Below are positions 26,065 through 35,399 of a DNA stretch of 60,606 bases, in pieces; position 1 is the first letter of the stretch, and each line of letters begins with the position of its first letter. Source of the DNA: Larkinella soli (GTDB lineage Bacteria > Bacteroidota > Bacteroidia > Cytophagales > Spirosomataceae); the NCBI RefSeq assembly GCF_003703975.1, contig NZ_QTJY01000029.1, positions 1 to 60,606 on the forward strand, read 5' to 3'. The notes beneath the pieces are model-generated. The model worked only from the letters and a program-made list of their open reading frames with translations. It was not told where the DNA came from and did no database searches. Both the position numbers and the translations under genes were made by a program.

Positions 26065-26931
26065 ATGAAAACGACGACCCGAACTGTTCCGTATTTCCGG
26101 CTGTGGATGGCCGCTGTGCTGGTGGGCGGATGGTCGGCAACGGCCGTTGCCCAGACCGGTAAAAAGACCGATACCGAAAACAGCGTCAGTGTAAAGATCA
26201 TCGAACGAACCAATGCCGGCGAGGTGAAGGAGATTGACCGCACCTACCGCATCGACGGCATGAAGGACAACGAGCGCGATGCCCTGGTCAACCGGCTGGT
26301 CGATTCGCTGCGAGCCCGGCGGGGTGACAAAAAGACCCAGATCACCATCATCGTCGAAGACAACGACGGCTCCGACAAACCCGGCAGCCTCCGCCGTCGG
26401 CCTGACCGGCTGAAAAGAGATGACCTGACGGCCCGGCGACCCAACGTCCTGATCGGCCCGGATCACTCGTTCCACTTTTACGGCCCGGACCGCGGCATCG
26501 AGTTCCGGCACTTCAAGGACGGTGTGCTGAAAGACCGCTTCCGGTTCGACACGGATTCGCTGGCCGACCGCATGAACCGCCTGGAGTTCAAATGGCCGGA
26601 TAACTTCGGCCGGCGCATGGACGACGCCTTCCGCAGCTGGAGCTGGTCGATGGATGAGGACGTGAAGGCGCCGACGATCCGGGGCCTGCAGGTGTTTCCG
26701 AACAACCCCGAAACCAATCAGGTGAACATCCGCTTCTCGGCCCCGACCAAAGGCGACATCCGGATCCGGGTCACTACGCCCGACGGCAAAGAGGTGGCCC
26801 GCAAGGACGTCAAAGACTTTTCCGGAAGCTATTCCGGCCAGATCGACCTCGACAAAAAAGCGAAAGGTGTTTATTTTGTGAGTGTTACACAGAACGAAGA
26901 CGGGGCCGTCAGACGGATCGTCATTCCATAA
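26065..26931 (+). CDS. Exported protein with T9SS type A sorting domain, 288 aa
   Basis: Signal peptide at 1-30 (RLWMAAVLVGGWSATAVAQ). The middle (31-200) is very rich in Arg and Asp (DNDGSDKPGSLRRRPDRLKR) with no known domain. The last ~75 residues are a Por secretion-system sorting domain: GLQVFPNNPETNQVNIRF, then IRVTTPDGKEVARKDV and GVYFVSVTQNEDG, ending RRIVIP. It should be exported by the type IX system and attached to the cell surface. ATG 26065 is chosen; a TTG 18 bases upstream is in frame. Divergent from the histidine kinase gene, which could regulate it. Confidence 0.85.
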   Translation: MKTTTRTVPYFRLWMAAVLVGGWSATAVAQTGKKTDTENSVSVKIIERTNAGEVKEIDRTYRIDGMKDNERDALVNRLVDSLRARRGDKKTQITIIVEDNDGSDKPGSLRRRPDRLKRDDLTARRPNVLIGPDHSFHFYGPDRGIEFRHFKDGVLKDRFRFDTDSLADRMNRLEFKWPDNFGRRMDDAFRSWSWSMDEDVKAPTIRGLQVFPNNPETNQVNIRFSAPTKGDIRIRVTTPDGKEVARKDVKDFSGSYSGQIDLDKKAKGVYFVSVTQNEDGAVRRIVIP

Positions 26932-26941
26932 TTCGTCCTCC

Positions 26942-26976
26942 GAAACCCGCCGGTCGTCGGTTGGCCGGCGGGTTTC
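26942..26976 (+). terminator. Hairpin after the T9SS cargo gene
   Basis: A perfect 12-bp GC-rich stem GAAACCCGCCGG/CCGGCGGGTTTC with an 11-base loop, 10 bases after the stop. No T-run follows. Confidence 0.65.
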
Positions 26977-27190
26977 GTCCCCCGATATGGACGGTTTACT
27001 CCGGTTTATCACCAGTTCACCTATTTTTGTAAAAGGATATAGCTATCGAAAGAATACTTTTACGTTACTAATCGGCCGGGCCATCGTCTAAAGGGTATTG
27101 CCAAAATGAGAAAGGCAATAGGAGGTCCAACCGCTCATCCTTACATACTACCGTTTACGAACTTTTTTTCAAAAAACAAGGTACTATGTA

Positions 27191-27222
27191 TTGCAAGGTA
27201 CGATAGAAAACCTATATCTTTG
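27191..27222 (+). promoter_or_regulatory. Strong Bacteroidota promoter (TTG-N21-TATCTTTG)
   Basis: TTG at 27191-27193, 21-base spacer, TATCTTTG at 27215-27222. It fits the -33/-7 consensus closely and lies 34 bases upstream of the small secreted-protein gene. The 26977-27190 stretch before it holds no gene I can support. Confidence 0.7.
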
Positions 27223-27256
27223 TTACGAACTTAAAAAGGGCCAGCCCCCAAGGTGT

Positions 27257-27487
27257 ATGAAAGCAGTGGTCATCTTACTTTTGATGCTTGGTGCAAGCCT
27301 GACGGCCTCGGCGATGGGACATCCACACAACCTGTTCTCCGCGCATCGCAAAGCCAAACAATACCGTCCCGTGGTTTGCAAAACCACCACGGTATCCGAC
27401 AAGCGCACGTTCACAAACTGCGTGGCCGTGGCCGGTTCGTCCGTCGTCTCTCAAAGCTGGGCGATTCTGCGCAAAAGACTTCTGTAA
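27257..27487 (+). CDS. Small secreted protein, 76 aa
   Basis: Signal peptide at about 1-19 (MKAVVILLLMLGASLTASA). The mature part is ~57 residues, basic and His-rich at the start (MGHPHNLFSAHRKAKQYR), with two Cys (CKTTTVSDKRTFTNC) that could form a disulfide, and ends in RKRLL. No known family. It is framed by a near-consensus promoter and a very strong terminator, so it is a complete single-gene unit that may be highly expressed. It could be a peptide-like envelope factor; I do not assign a role. Confidence 0.65.
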   Translation: MKAVVILLLMLGASLTASAMGHPHNLFSAHRKAKQYRPVVCKTTTVSDKRTFTNCVAVAGSSVVSQSWAILRKRLL

Positions 27488-27524
27488 TCAGGGCTCCGGG
27501 GAGCCGGTATATAGCTATTTTTAA

Positions 27525-27567
27525 AACAACGGGAGCCTGACGTTCGGTCAGGCTCCCGTTGTTTTTT
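27525..27567 (+). terminator. Strong rho-independent terminator
   Basis: A 17-bp perfect stem (AACAACGGGAGCCTGAC and its complement) with a 5-base loop and a T-run to 27567, 37 bases after the small gene. The A-rich left side may also let it act the other way. The following ~230 bases to 27798 carry no gene. Confidence 0.92.
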
Positions 27568-27798
27568 GGCACAGGAATTGACCGGAAAATAGGTGAAAAG
27601 GCATATACGATAAAGCAGAAAACAAACGCCGGACCGCTGCGCTTTTTTCTCCGGATTCGGTTTTTTTTCCGGGGGTTATCGTCTCCCGGCGCGGGAGTTG
27701 CCTCCACATTTTTTTAGGCGGATTTTCGTTATTTGGTTATCTTTATCGCTTAATGGAATAAACTGTACTATAAAACGTAGCTGTATTTCTTAACCAAA

Positions 27799-30700
27799 AT
27801 GCGCACTAAAGTTGTCTCTCTGGTGATGGTGGGGTTGTTGATGGCCGGTTTGCTGACAGCTTTTGGATGGACCCGGCCGTCCTGGACCCGGCACCTCCTA
27901 TCGCCGGACCTGCTGACCTCGATGACCGATCGGAAACCGGCCCTGGCCGCCAAACCTGTCGTTAGGCGCAGGAAGTGGACGCCCATGCGTCCGGTCGAAG
28001 TGTTCGGATCGGCTCCGCAGCAGCAGCGCTGGGTGGACAGTGTTTTCCAGACCATGACCCAGGAGCAGAAGATCGGCCAGTTTTTTATGGTCGCCACCTT
28101 CTCCAACCGCGACGAAGCGCATTATCAATACATCGAAACCCTCGTTCGGCATTACCATATCGGCGGCCTGATTTACTTTCAGGGCGGCCCCTACCGCCAG
28201 GCCATGCTGACCAACCGCTACCAGTCGGCCGCTAAGGTTCCTCTTCTGATCGGGATCGACGGCGAATGGGGCCTGGGGATGCGGCTCGACAGTGCGATGG
28301 ATTTCCCGAAACAGATGACACTGGGGGCCATCCGCGACGAACAGCTCATTTACCGCATGGGGGCCGAAATCGGCCGGCAGTGCCAGCGGCTCGGCATTCA
28401 CATCAACTTCGCCCCGGTTTCCGACGTCAACAGCAATCCGTCGAACCCCGTGATCGGCAACCGCTCCTTCGGCGAGTCGAAGGAAAACGTGGCTTCCAAG
28501 GCGGCCGCCTACATGAAAGGCATGCAGCACACCCGGGTGATCGCGACGGCCAAGCACTTTCCCGGCCACGGCGACGCCAACGCCGACTCGCACCTGACGC
28601 TGCCGGTCATCAGCCGTTCGGCCGATCAGCTCCACGATGTAGACCTCTATCCCTTCCGCAAACTCATCGCCGACAGCCTCATGGGCATCGTGACGGGCCA
28701 CCTGTACGTGCCCGTCGTGGATAATACCCCGCGGCTGGCCGCGACGCTTTCCGAAAAAGTGGTAACGGACCTGCTGAAAAAGGAACTGGGCTTCCGCGGC
28801 CTCGTCTTCACCGATGCGCTCAACATGGGCGGTGTCGGCAAACTCCCGGCCGAGGAAATCAATCTGCGGGCGCTGATGGCGGGTAACGACGTGCTGCTCT
28901 ATCCGGAAAACGTCCCCGATGCAGTTCACAAAATTGCCCAGGCCATCGAGCAGGGACGGATTTCGCAGGAGCTGATCGACGAAAAAGTCAAAAAGATCCT
29001 GCGGGCCAAATACTGGGCCGGTCTCAACCGCCCCGCGCCCATCGCGCTGGAGAACCTGGGCCGCGACCTGAACTCACCCGAAGCCCAGCTGCTCAAACAG
29101 GAACTCTGCGAACAGGCCGTGACGCTCGTCCGCAATACCGATAACCTGCTGCCGATCAATACACTCGATACGCTCCGTCTGGCCTCCGTTTCCATCGGCA
29201 CCGACTTCGGCAACACGTTTCAGAAGACGCTCAGCCGGTATGCCCCCTTCAAACAGATCACCTACGGCGAAAAACCGTCCGGCGACCACGACGTCGAGGA
29301 AATGCTGAATCAGGTCGGCAATGCGAATCTGGTGGTGGTCAGTTTCCACCGGATGAGTCCGTCGGCCCGCTGGAGCTACGGGGTTACGAATGCCTCCCTG
29401 AACCTGATCGGCCGGCTGAAACAGAAAGGCGTCCGGGTGGTGGTCTGCGCCTTCGGCCCGGCCTACGCCCTGCGTCCCTTTATGGGTTCGGGTGCCGACG
29501 CCGTGCTGTGTGCGTATGAAGACGGAGAAGAAATGCAGCGCGTGGTGCCGCAGGTGCTTTTCGGCGCCGTACCGGCGAAAGGCATGATGCCGGTGACGGT
29601 CGGCGACTGGCACATCGGCTACGGCCTGCTGACGGCCCCCAGCCAGCGGCTGTCCTACAGCCTGCCCGAAAGCGTCGGCATGCGGTCCGGTCAGCTTCGG
29701 CAGATCGAGACGGTGATCCAGAAAGCCATCCGCGATCACGCTTTCCCCGGCTGTCAGGTGCTGGTGGCCCGCAAGGGTAAAGTGGTGTTCAACAAGAGCT
29801 TCGGAACGCTGGCTTACAACAGTTTCGAGCGCGTCACGGACGAAACGCTGTATGACCTGGCTTCGCTGACGAAGGTGCTGGGAACCCTCCAGGCCGTCAT
29901 GCTGCTCAACGAGCGGGGCGCCATCGATCTGAATCAGAAGGTAGCCTACTACCTGCCCGAATTCCAGAATAACTCGAAGCGCAACATGACCGTCAGCGAC
30001 GTGCTGCTGCACCAGGCCGGTTTCCCGGCGGGTCTGTCGCGGGCCATCGAGCGTTCCAAAGCGCCGGGTACGGCGTATTTCCGCCCCGTGCGCGACAGCC
30101 TGCACACGCTCCAGGTGGGGCCGTCGATGTTTGCCGTTCCGGCCCTGCGCGACTCGGTCTGGCAATGGATCGTCCGGACTCCGCTGACGGGTAGCCGCAT
30201 GGATGAGGACGGCAAATACGGATACGTCTACAGCGACCTGAGCTTCGTCACCCTGCAGAAAATCGTCGAACGGGTGACGCAGCAGCCGATGGACGCCTTC
30301 CTGGAAGATAACCTGTATAAGCCGCTCGGTATCGCTTCCCTCTGCTTCAACCCGCTCCAGAGCCATCCAAGCCTGAAAGTGGCCCCGACCGAGCAGGACT
30401 CCTATTTCCGTAACTCGCTGCTTCAGGGCACCGTTCACGACCAACTGGCGGCTTTGCAGGGCGGCCTTTCGGGCCACGCGGGCCTGTTCGGCAATGCCAA
30501 CGACATCGCCAAGATCCTTCAGATGAACCTTCAGAAGGGGCAGTATGGCAGCCGGCGGTTCCTGCTGCCGGGTACCGTCCCGTTCTACACCCGCACGCAG
30601 AGCGACCGCAGCCACCGGGTGCTGGGCTGGGACAAACCGGAGGTCGACGGCAACAGCGTGTACCACGCCACCCAGGTTTCTCCCCGCTCCTTCGGTCATA

Positions 30701-30855
30701 CGGGCTTCACCGGAAACGTGGTCTGGGTCGATCCCGACTACGACCTCGTCTTCGTTTTCCTCTCGAACCGCGTCCACCCCAGCGCAGGCAATACCCTGAT
30801 CAACACACAGAAAATTCGCCGACAAATCCACGAGATTATCTATCAGTCGATGTAA
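27799..30855 (+). CDS. Two-domain enzyme: GH3 beta-N-acetylglucosaminidase plus serine beta-lactamase-fold hydrolase, 1018 aa
   Basis: N-terminal signal or anchor (VVSLVMVGLLMAGLLTAFG). Residues about 70-400 are a NagZ-type GH3 domain: QKIGQFFMVATF, GIDGEWGLGMR, AKHFPGHGDANADSH with the His-Asp acid/base dyad of NagZ enzymes, and the nucleophile D339 in VFTDALNMGG. A GH3 C-terminal domain follows (about 430-610). Residues 640-1018 are a class C beta-lactamase / D-Ala-carboxypeptidase fold: catalytic S689 and K692 in ASLTKVLG, Tyr of GYVYSDLSF, and HTGFTGN as the third motif. Both halves act on peptidoglycan-like substrates, so the protein probably recycles wall glycan and peptide in the periplasm. 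This fusion is known in Bacteroidota. Confidence 0.93.
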   Translation: MRTKVVSLVMVGLLMAGLLTAFGWTRPSWTRHLLSPDLLTSMTDRKPALAAKPVVRRRKWTPMRPVEVFGSAPQQQRWVDSVFQTMTQEQKIGQFFMVATFSNRDEAHYQYIETLVRHYHIGGLIYFQGGPYRQAMLTNRYQSAAKVPLLIGIDGEWGLGMRLDSAMDFPKQMTLGAIRDEQLIYRMGAEIGRQCQRLGIHINFAPVSDVNSNPSNPVIGNRSFGESKENVASKAAAYMKGMQHTRVIATAKHFPGHGDANADSHLTLPVISRSADQLHDVDLYPFRKLIADSLMGIVTGHLYVPVVDNTPRLAATLSEKVVTDLLKKELGFRGLVFTDALNMGGVGKLPAEEINLRALMAGNDVLLYPENVPDAVHKIAQAIEQGRISQELIDEKVKKILRAKYWAGLNRPAPIALENLGRDLNSPEAQLLKQELCEQAVTLVRNTDNLLPINTLDTLRLASVSIGTDFGNTFQKTLSRYAPFKQITYGEKPSGDHDVEEMLNQVGNANLVVVSFHRMSPSARWSYGVTNASLNLIGRLKQKGVRVVVCAFGPAYALRPFMGSGADAVLCAYEDGEEMQRVVPQVLFGAVPAKGMMPVTVGDWHIGYGLLTAPSQRLSYSLPESVGMRSGQLRQIETVIQKAIRDHAFPGCQVLVARKGKVVFNKSFGTLAYNSFERVTDETLYDLASLTKVLGTLQAVMLLNERGAIDLNQKVAYYLPEFQNNSKRNMTVSDVLLHQAGFPAGLSRAIERSKAPGTAYFRPVRDSLHTLQVGPSMFAVPALRDSVWQWIVRTPLTGSRMDEDGKYGYVYSDLSFVTLQKIVERVTQQPMDAFLEDNLYKPLGIASLCFNPLQSHPSLKVAPTEQDSYFRNSLLQGTVHDQLAALQGGLSGHAGLFGNANDIAKILQMNLQKGQYGSRRFLLPGTVPFYTRTQSDRSHRVLGWDKPEVDGNSVYHATQVSPRSFGHTGFTGNVVWVDPDYDLVFVFLSNRVHPSAGNTLINTQKIRRQIHEIIYQSM

Positions 30856-30859
30856 TTTG

Positions 30860-30867
30860 TATTTTTG
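30860..30867 (+). promoter_or_regulatory. Candidate -7 element before the Ig-repeat protein gene
   Basis: TATTTTTG, 69 bases before the ATG at 30936, just after the preceding stop codon. No -33 TTG at good spacing. Confidence 0.4.
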
Positions 30868-30935
30868 GGGAATTCTTTTGAAAATATCAGAGCGCCCACC
30901 TGCTCGTCTCGTAACCATTTAACGATCGAAGTCGT

Positions 30936-33900
30936 ATGAATCTACCATTACGTCTGTACTGGATATTGTTGGTTGTGCTGTCAGGAAGTGTCGGAATTAC
31001 TTCAGCCCAGACGATTACGACCGGAGCTGTATCGCCCTCCTCCGTCTGTGCCGGAGGCACCATATCCGTTCCCTTCACCGTTTCGGGTGGCATCATCGGA
31101 AACGGTTTTGCCTACAAAGTGCAAATCGCTACCTCGGCTGCGGGTCCTTTTTCCGATCTGCCCACCACGGGAAACAGCAGCCCGCTGACGGCCGCCATCA
31201 GTGCCGATCAAACCTCGGGCAGTACGTATAGAATCAGGGTTTCGGCCGTCAGCTCCAGTACTTCCATCAACGGTTCGCTCAGTGCCACGGTCCTGACGAT
31301 CAAACCGATTCCGGGCGCTCCTACCGTGACGGTTCCGGCGGCCTATTGTCAGGGAGCCACCGCTTCGGCCCTCTCGGCGACACCGGGCGCAGGCGGCACG
31401 CTGAACTGGTACGGCACCAGCGCCACCGGCGGGTCGGCCTCCCCGACGGCTCCGGTTCCGGCTACCAACCAGACGCAGACGTACTACGTCAGTCAAACCG
31501 TTAACGGCTGCGAAGGTCCCCGGGCGGCCATTCAGGTTACGGTTACCCCTCTCCCCGCTGCTCCGGGCGTCAGCGCCGTAGCGTATTGTCAGGGAGCCAC
31601 CCCGGCGGCCCTGACCGCGACCGCCGGAAGCGGTGGCACTCTGAACTGGTATGGTACCAACGCGACCGGCGGCACGGCTTCCGCCGTGGCCCCGACCCCT
31701 TCGGCGGCCGCTGCCGGCACGACCAACTATTACGTCAGCCAGACAATCAACGGCTGTGAAAGCCCAAGAGCCGCCATTGCCGTCACAATCAATAAAATTC
31801 CGGCGGCCCCCACGGTGGTCAGCCCGGTTTCCTATTGTCAGGATGCCACGGCAAGTGCGCTTTCGGCTACTCCGGACGGAGGAACGCTGAACTGGTACGG
31901 TACGAACGCGACCGGCGGCACCGCTTCCGGCACTGCGCCGGTTCCCCCGACCAACGCCACCGGTACCGCTACCTATTATGTGAGCCAGACGGTGGCCGGA
32001 TGCGAAGGACCGCGGACCAGTATCACTGTAACCGTCAATGCAAAACCGGCTCCTCCGACCGTCGTGACTCCGGTTTCGGTATGTCAGGGAACACCGCCTG
32101 CCGCCTTATCGGCGACGGCCGGCACCGGAAATACGCTGAAATGGTACGGAAACAACCAGACCGGCGGCACGGCTTCGGCAACGGCTCCCACCCCGCTCAC
32201 CAACACCGCCGGCAACTTCAATTATTACGTCAGCCAGGCCGGAGCGAACGGTTGTGAAAGTGACCGGGCGCAGATTGTTTTCACGGTGAAACCGACCCCC
32301 GCTGCCCCCGGCGTTGCTGCCGTTTCTATTTGCCAGAATACGACGCCAGCCGCCCTAACTGCGTCGCTGGCCGAAAATGCCACCGCCAACTGGTATACTG
32401 CCGCCACCGGCGGCACCCCATCGGCTACTGCCCCAACGCCCCCAACCAGCGCCACCGGCGCGACGACCTATTACGTCAGCCAGACGATCAACGGCTGTGA
32501 AGGCCCCCGGGCGGCTCTTACGGTTACGGTCAAACCGCTTCCCGGCGCTCCCACCGTGGGCGCGGCCCTGACCTACTGCCAGGCCGCCACGGCCGCTCCG
32601 CTTTCGGCCACAGCCGCAACGGGCGGGACGCTGAACTGGTACGGCACCAGCGCCACCGGCGGCACCGCTTCGGGTACTGCTCCGACCCCGGCGACCACGG
32701 AGGCCGGAAATTTCGAATATTTCGTGAGCCAGACGATCAACGGCTGCGAAGGCCCACGCGCCGGTATTGCGGTTACCATCAACGCCAAACCGGCCCTCCC
32801 GACGGTAGCCGACCTCCGGTATTGTCAGGGAGCCACCCCGGCGGCACTCACCGCTGCAGCCGCTACCGGAGCAACGCTGAACTGGTACGGCACCAGCGCC
32901 ACCGGGGGCACGGCTTCGGCCAACGCGCCGACCCCGGCCACGACCAATCCGGGCGAAACCACCTTCTACGTGAGCCAGAAAGCCGCCAACGGCTGCGAAA
33001 GCGACCGGGGCGCCATCAAAGTAAGAGTGTTTGCGACCCCGACCCTGCCAACCGTCCCGGCTTTGCCTGAGGTCTGTCAGAATACACCCCCGGTATCATT
33101 CTCCGCTACAGGGCAGGGCCTGAAATGGTATAACGCCGAAACCGGCGGAACCGCCACGGCCGAAGCCCCGGTTCAGAATACCGGTACCGCCGGCACCTTT
33201 ACCTTTTACGTGAGCCAGACCATCGAACAATGCGAAGGACCGCGTGCTCCGGCTAAACTGGTGGTGAAACCGCTGCCGCAGGCTCCCGGTGTAGAAAATA
33301 AGGTGGTTTGTCAGGATACCCCCGAGCAGACGCTTTCCGCAGCCGGTTCGAACATCCGGTGGTTCGACGCCAACGACAACGGCATCGGCGCTCCCCGCCC
33401 GGCCACGAACATCGAGAGCACGCAAACCTATACGTTTAAAGCCACCCAGACCGTCAACGGATGCGAAAGCCAGAAGGCGTCGCTGACCTTCACAGTCAAC
33501 GTAACGCCGAAGCCGGCCGTCGTGACGCCGGTGGTGTACTGCCAGAACGCCACCGCCAAACCGCTGGAAGCCACCGGCGAGGGGCTGAAATGGATCGACC
33601 CCTACGGCCGGGAATTTACTTCGGCCCCCACCCCGCCGACCACCAACGTTTCGGTTAATCCGGAAGGGGACTCCTATTTCGTGACGCAGAAGCTGGCCTC
33701 CACCGGCTGTGAAAGCCGCAAATCCGAAATCCGGCTGATCGTCAACGCTCCGCCGACGGCCAAAATCGAAGGCACGACCACGGTCAACCTCGGTCTGACG
33801 GCTCCGATGACGATCACCTTCACGAGCGTCCCGCCGTTCAGCTATACGCTGTCCGACGGCACCACCGGCACCTCGGAAACCCAGCAGAAAACCGTGAACG

Positions 33901-34829
33901 TGCTGCCGAAGAAAAACACGATCTATACGATTACGACCATCTCGAACAGCTGCGGTACCGGCACGCCCATCGGTGCCTTCACCGTCAACGTAAAAGCCCC
34001 GACGGTCACGACCAGCGCCCTGGCTTCGACCACCGTCTGCGCCGGTTCGCAGGTTCAGGTGCCGTTTACGACGACGGGCGAGTTCACCAGCGGCAACGCC
34101 TTCACGGTCGAGATCGCAGCGGCCTCCGACAGTCTGTTTGCCCGAAAGCTGGTCATTTCCGGCACGGCTTCGCAAAGCCCCATTACGGCCAAACTCCCCG
34201 ACACACTCGTCACGGGCCTGTACCGGGTGCGGGTGAGTGCCTCCAACCCGGCGGTTCCGGTGCCGGGCAGCAACAGCCCGACCGTGCTGAACGTCCGCTC
34301 GCTGCCGACCGTCACCCTGACCGGCTCGAAGGACATCTACGACAACGAAAGCACCCCGCTGACCTTCAGCTTCACGGGCGACGCACCCTGGACGTTCGAA
34401 TACGCCGACAGCGTGAAGACCACCAGGGTAACGACCAGCACCAACCCGCACACCATACCGGTTACCCCGCCGAAATCGACGACCTACCGGGTGACGTCGG
34501 TATCGAACAACTGCGGTAACGGCCGCACCAGCGGCACGGCCACCATCCGGGTGCTGCCGGTGCTGGGCCTGGAGCCGGACCCGCTCGTGACGGGCGTGAA
34601 GGTCTATCCCGTGCCGGTCGACCAGATTCTGACCATCGACATCGACGTGCCGCTGCAGAAAGACCCGGCCCGCATTCAGCTGACCGACGCCGGTGGGCGC
34701 GTCACGAAGCAGCTGACCACCCGGCAGCGGCAGACGACTCTCGATCTGAGCCGGCAGACCGCCGGAATCTACCTGCTTCATATCCAGGTCGGCAAGCGGA
34801 CCACGGTCCGGAAGATCATGAAGCGATAA
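30936..34829 (+). CDS. Giant T9SS-exported protein with ten CHU-type Ig-like (Ig_7) repeats, 1297 aa
   Basis: Signal peptide at 1-25 (YWILLVVLSGSVGITSAQ). A first beta domain spans 26-125. Ten Ig_7-type units of ~75-85 residues follow, each opening with YCQ/VCQ/ICQ (for example YCQGATPAALTATAG), then LNWYGT-ATGG, TYYVSQ, and closing with NGCEGPRA or NGCESDRA; the two Cys of each unit probably pair. Two more beta domains (about 930-1205) precede the C-terminal sorting domain (KVYPVPVDQILTIDIDVPL ... GIYLLHIQVG, ending KIMKR). It should be a surface adhesin or matrix protein. The composition is Ala/Thr/Gly-rich and Lys-poor. The long antisense frame over its 3' half is not a gene. Confidence 0.92.
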   Translation: MNLPLRLYWILLVVLSGSVGITSAQTITTGAVSPSSVCAGGTISVPFTVSGGIIGNGFAYKVQIATSAAGPFSDLPTTGNSSPLTAAISADQTSGSTYRIRVSAVSSSTSINGSLSATVLTIKPIPGAPTVTVPAAYCQGATASALSATPGAGGTLNWYGTSATGGSASPTAPVPATNQTQTYYVSQTVNGCEGPRAAIQVTVTPLPAAPGVSAVAYCQGATPAALTATAGSGGTLNWYGTNATGGTASAVAPTPSAAAAGTTNYYVSQTINGCESPRAAIAVTINKIPAAPTVVSPVSYCQDATASALSATPDGGTLNWYGTNATGGTASGTAPVPPTNATGTATYYVSQTVAGCEGPRTSITVTVNAKPAPPTVVTPVSVCQGTPPAALSATAGTGNTLKWYGNNQTGGTASATAPTPLTNTAGNFNYYVSQAGANGCESDRAQIVFTVKPTPAAPGVAAVSICQNTTPAALTASLAENATANWYTAATGGTPSATAPTPPTSATGATTYYVSQTINGCEGPRAALTVTVKPLPGAPTVGAALTYCQAATAAPLSATAATGGTLNWYGTSATGGTASGTAPTPATTEAGNFEYFVSQTINGCEGPRAGIAVTINAKPALPTVADLRYCQGATPAALTAAAATGATLNWYGTSATGGTASANAPTPATTNPGETTFYVSQKAANGCESDRGAIKVRVFATPTLPTVPALPEVCQNTPPVSFSATGQGLKWYNAETGGTATAEAPVQNTGTAGTFTFYVSQTIEQCEGPRAPAKLVVKPLPQAPGVENKVVCQDTPEQTLSAAGSNIRWFDANDNGIGAPRPATNIESTQTYTFKATQTVNGCESQKASLTFTVNVTPKPAVVTPVVYCQNATAKPLEATGEGLKWIDPYGREFTSAPTPPTTNVSVNPEGDSYFVTQKLASTGCESRKSEIRLIVNAPPTAKIEGTTTVNLGLTAPMTITFTSVPPFSYTLSDGTTGTSETQQKTVNVLPKKNTIYTITTISNSCGTGTPIGAFTVNVKAPTVTTSALASTTVCAGSQVQVPFTTTGEFTSGNAFTVEIAAASDSLFARKLVISGTASQSPITAKLPDTLVTGLYRVRVSASNPAVPVPGSNSPTVLNVRSLPTVTLTGSKDIYDNESTPLTFSFTGDAPWTFEYADSVKTTRVTTSTNPHTIPVTPPKSTTYRVTSVSNNCGNGRTSGTATIRVLPVLGLEPDPLVTGVKVYPVPVDQILTIDIDVPLQKDPARIQLTDAGGRVTKQLTTRQRQTTLDLSRQTAGIYLLHIQVGKRTTVRKIMKR
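31320..33560 (+). repeat. Tandem DNA repeats coding the Ig_7 units
   Basis: Units of ~225-255 bases. At least three share an identical stretch of over 30 bases (around 31398, 32629 and 32876, coding LNWYGTSATG), and TATTGTCAGGGAGCCACC occurs near 31345, 31585 and 32820. First and middle units are closest; the last three have diverged. Unit number could change by recombination. Confidence 0.75.
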
Positions 34830-34854
34830 GAAATCCTTAAGCAAGCCACGGCGC

Positions 34855-34890
34855 CCCCAATGTTCGAAAGGACGTTGGGGGTCCATTTTT
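34855..34890 (+). terminator. Terminator after the Ig-repeat gene
   Basis: CCCCCAATGTTC-GAAA-GGACGTTGGGGG (12-bp stem with two G-T pairs) followed by TCCATTTTT, 25 bases after the stop and just before tadA. Confidence 0.8.
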
Positions 34891-34896
34891 CAGACC

Positions 34897-35334
34897 ATGT
34901 TCACCGACGAGTATTTCATGGAAATGGCCCTGATCCAGGCGGAATATGCGTTCGAAGAGGGCGAGATTCCGGTCGGGGCGGTGGTGGTCTGCCGAAACCG
35001 GGTCATCGCCAAGGGCTACAACCAGACCGAGCGGCTGAACGACGTGACCGCCCACGCCGAACTGCTGGCCGTGACGGCCGCCGGGCAGGCGCTGGGCTCG
35101 AAATATCTTCCCGACTGCACGCTGTATGTGACGCTGGAGCCCTGTGTGATGTGTGCGGGGGCGCTGTTCTGGGCGCAGATGGGCCGGGTCGTGATCGGAG
35201 CGGCCGATCCGAAGCGGGGTTATTCGGCCGTACAGCCCTCGCTGCTGCATCCGAAAACCCGCCTGACGACCGGCGTGCTGGCCGAAGAAAGCGCCACTTT
35301 GCTGAGTAAGTTTTTTAAGGGCTTACGAACATAA
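34897..35334 (+). CDS. tadA: tRNA-specific adenosine deaminase (TadA-like nucleoside deaminase)
   Basis: Zinc deaminase that converts A34 of tRNA-Arg to inosine. The 145-residue protein carries the zinc site H53 and E55 in TAHAELLAV and C83/C86 in LEPCVMCAGAL, plus GEIPVGAVVV and the late DPKRGYSAVQ. Length and motifs fit TadA; guanine deaminases are a looser possibility. The ATG at 34897 starts MFTDEYFMEMAL, where a second ATG seven codons on is also possible. The start overlaps the end of the preceding gene's terminator region, and sodA follows after 65 bases. Confidence 0.9.
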   Translation: MFTDEYFMEMALIQAEYAFEEGEIPVGAVVVCRNRVIAKGYNQTERLNDVTAHAELLAVTAAGQALGSKYLPDCTLYVTLEPCVMCAGALFWAQMGRVVIGAADPKRGYSAVQPSLLHPKTRLTTGVLAEESATLLSKFFKGLRT

Positions 35335-35399
35335 ATTAAAAAGTCGCTGTTAGGCGTGTGACAACGAAATCTGGATGTCTCACCTTAACATTTCACACA

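Noticed and set aside
29074-30918. A 614-codon minus-strand open frame
   Set aside because: Antisense to the beta-lactamase half of the GH3 fusion, which has clear catalytic motifs in the sense frame.
31320-33560. CRISPR-like array
   Set aside because: The repeats are ~240 bases long, tandem and in frame within one gene; they encode Ig-like domains. No other short regular repeats with spacers exist here.
33096-34886. A 596-codon minus-strand open frame
   Set aside because: Antisense to the Ig_7 repeat protein; Arg/Gly-rich and without recognisable motifs.
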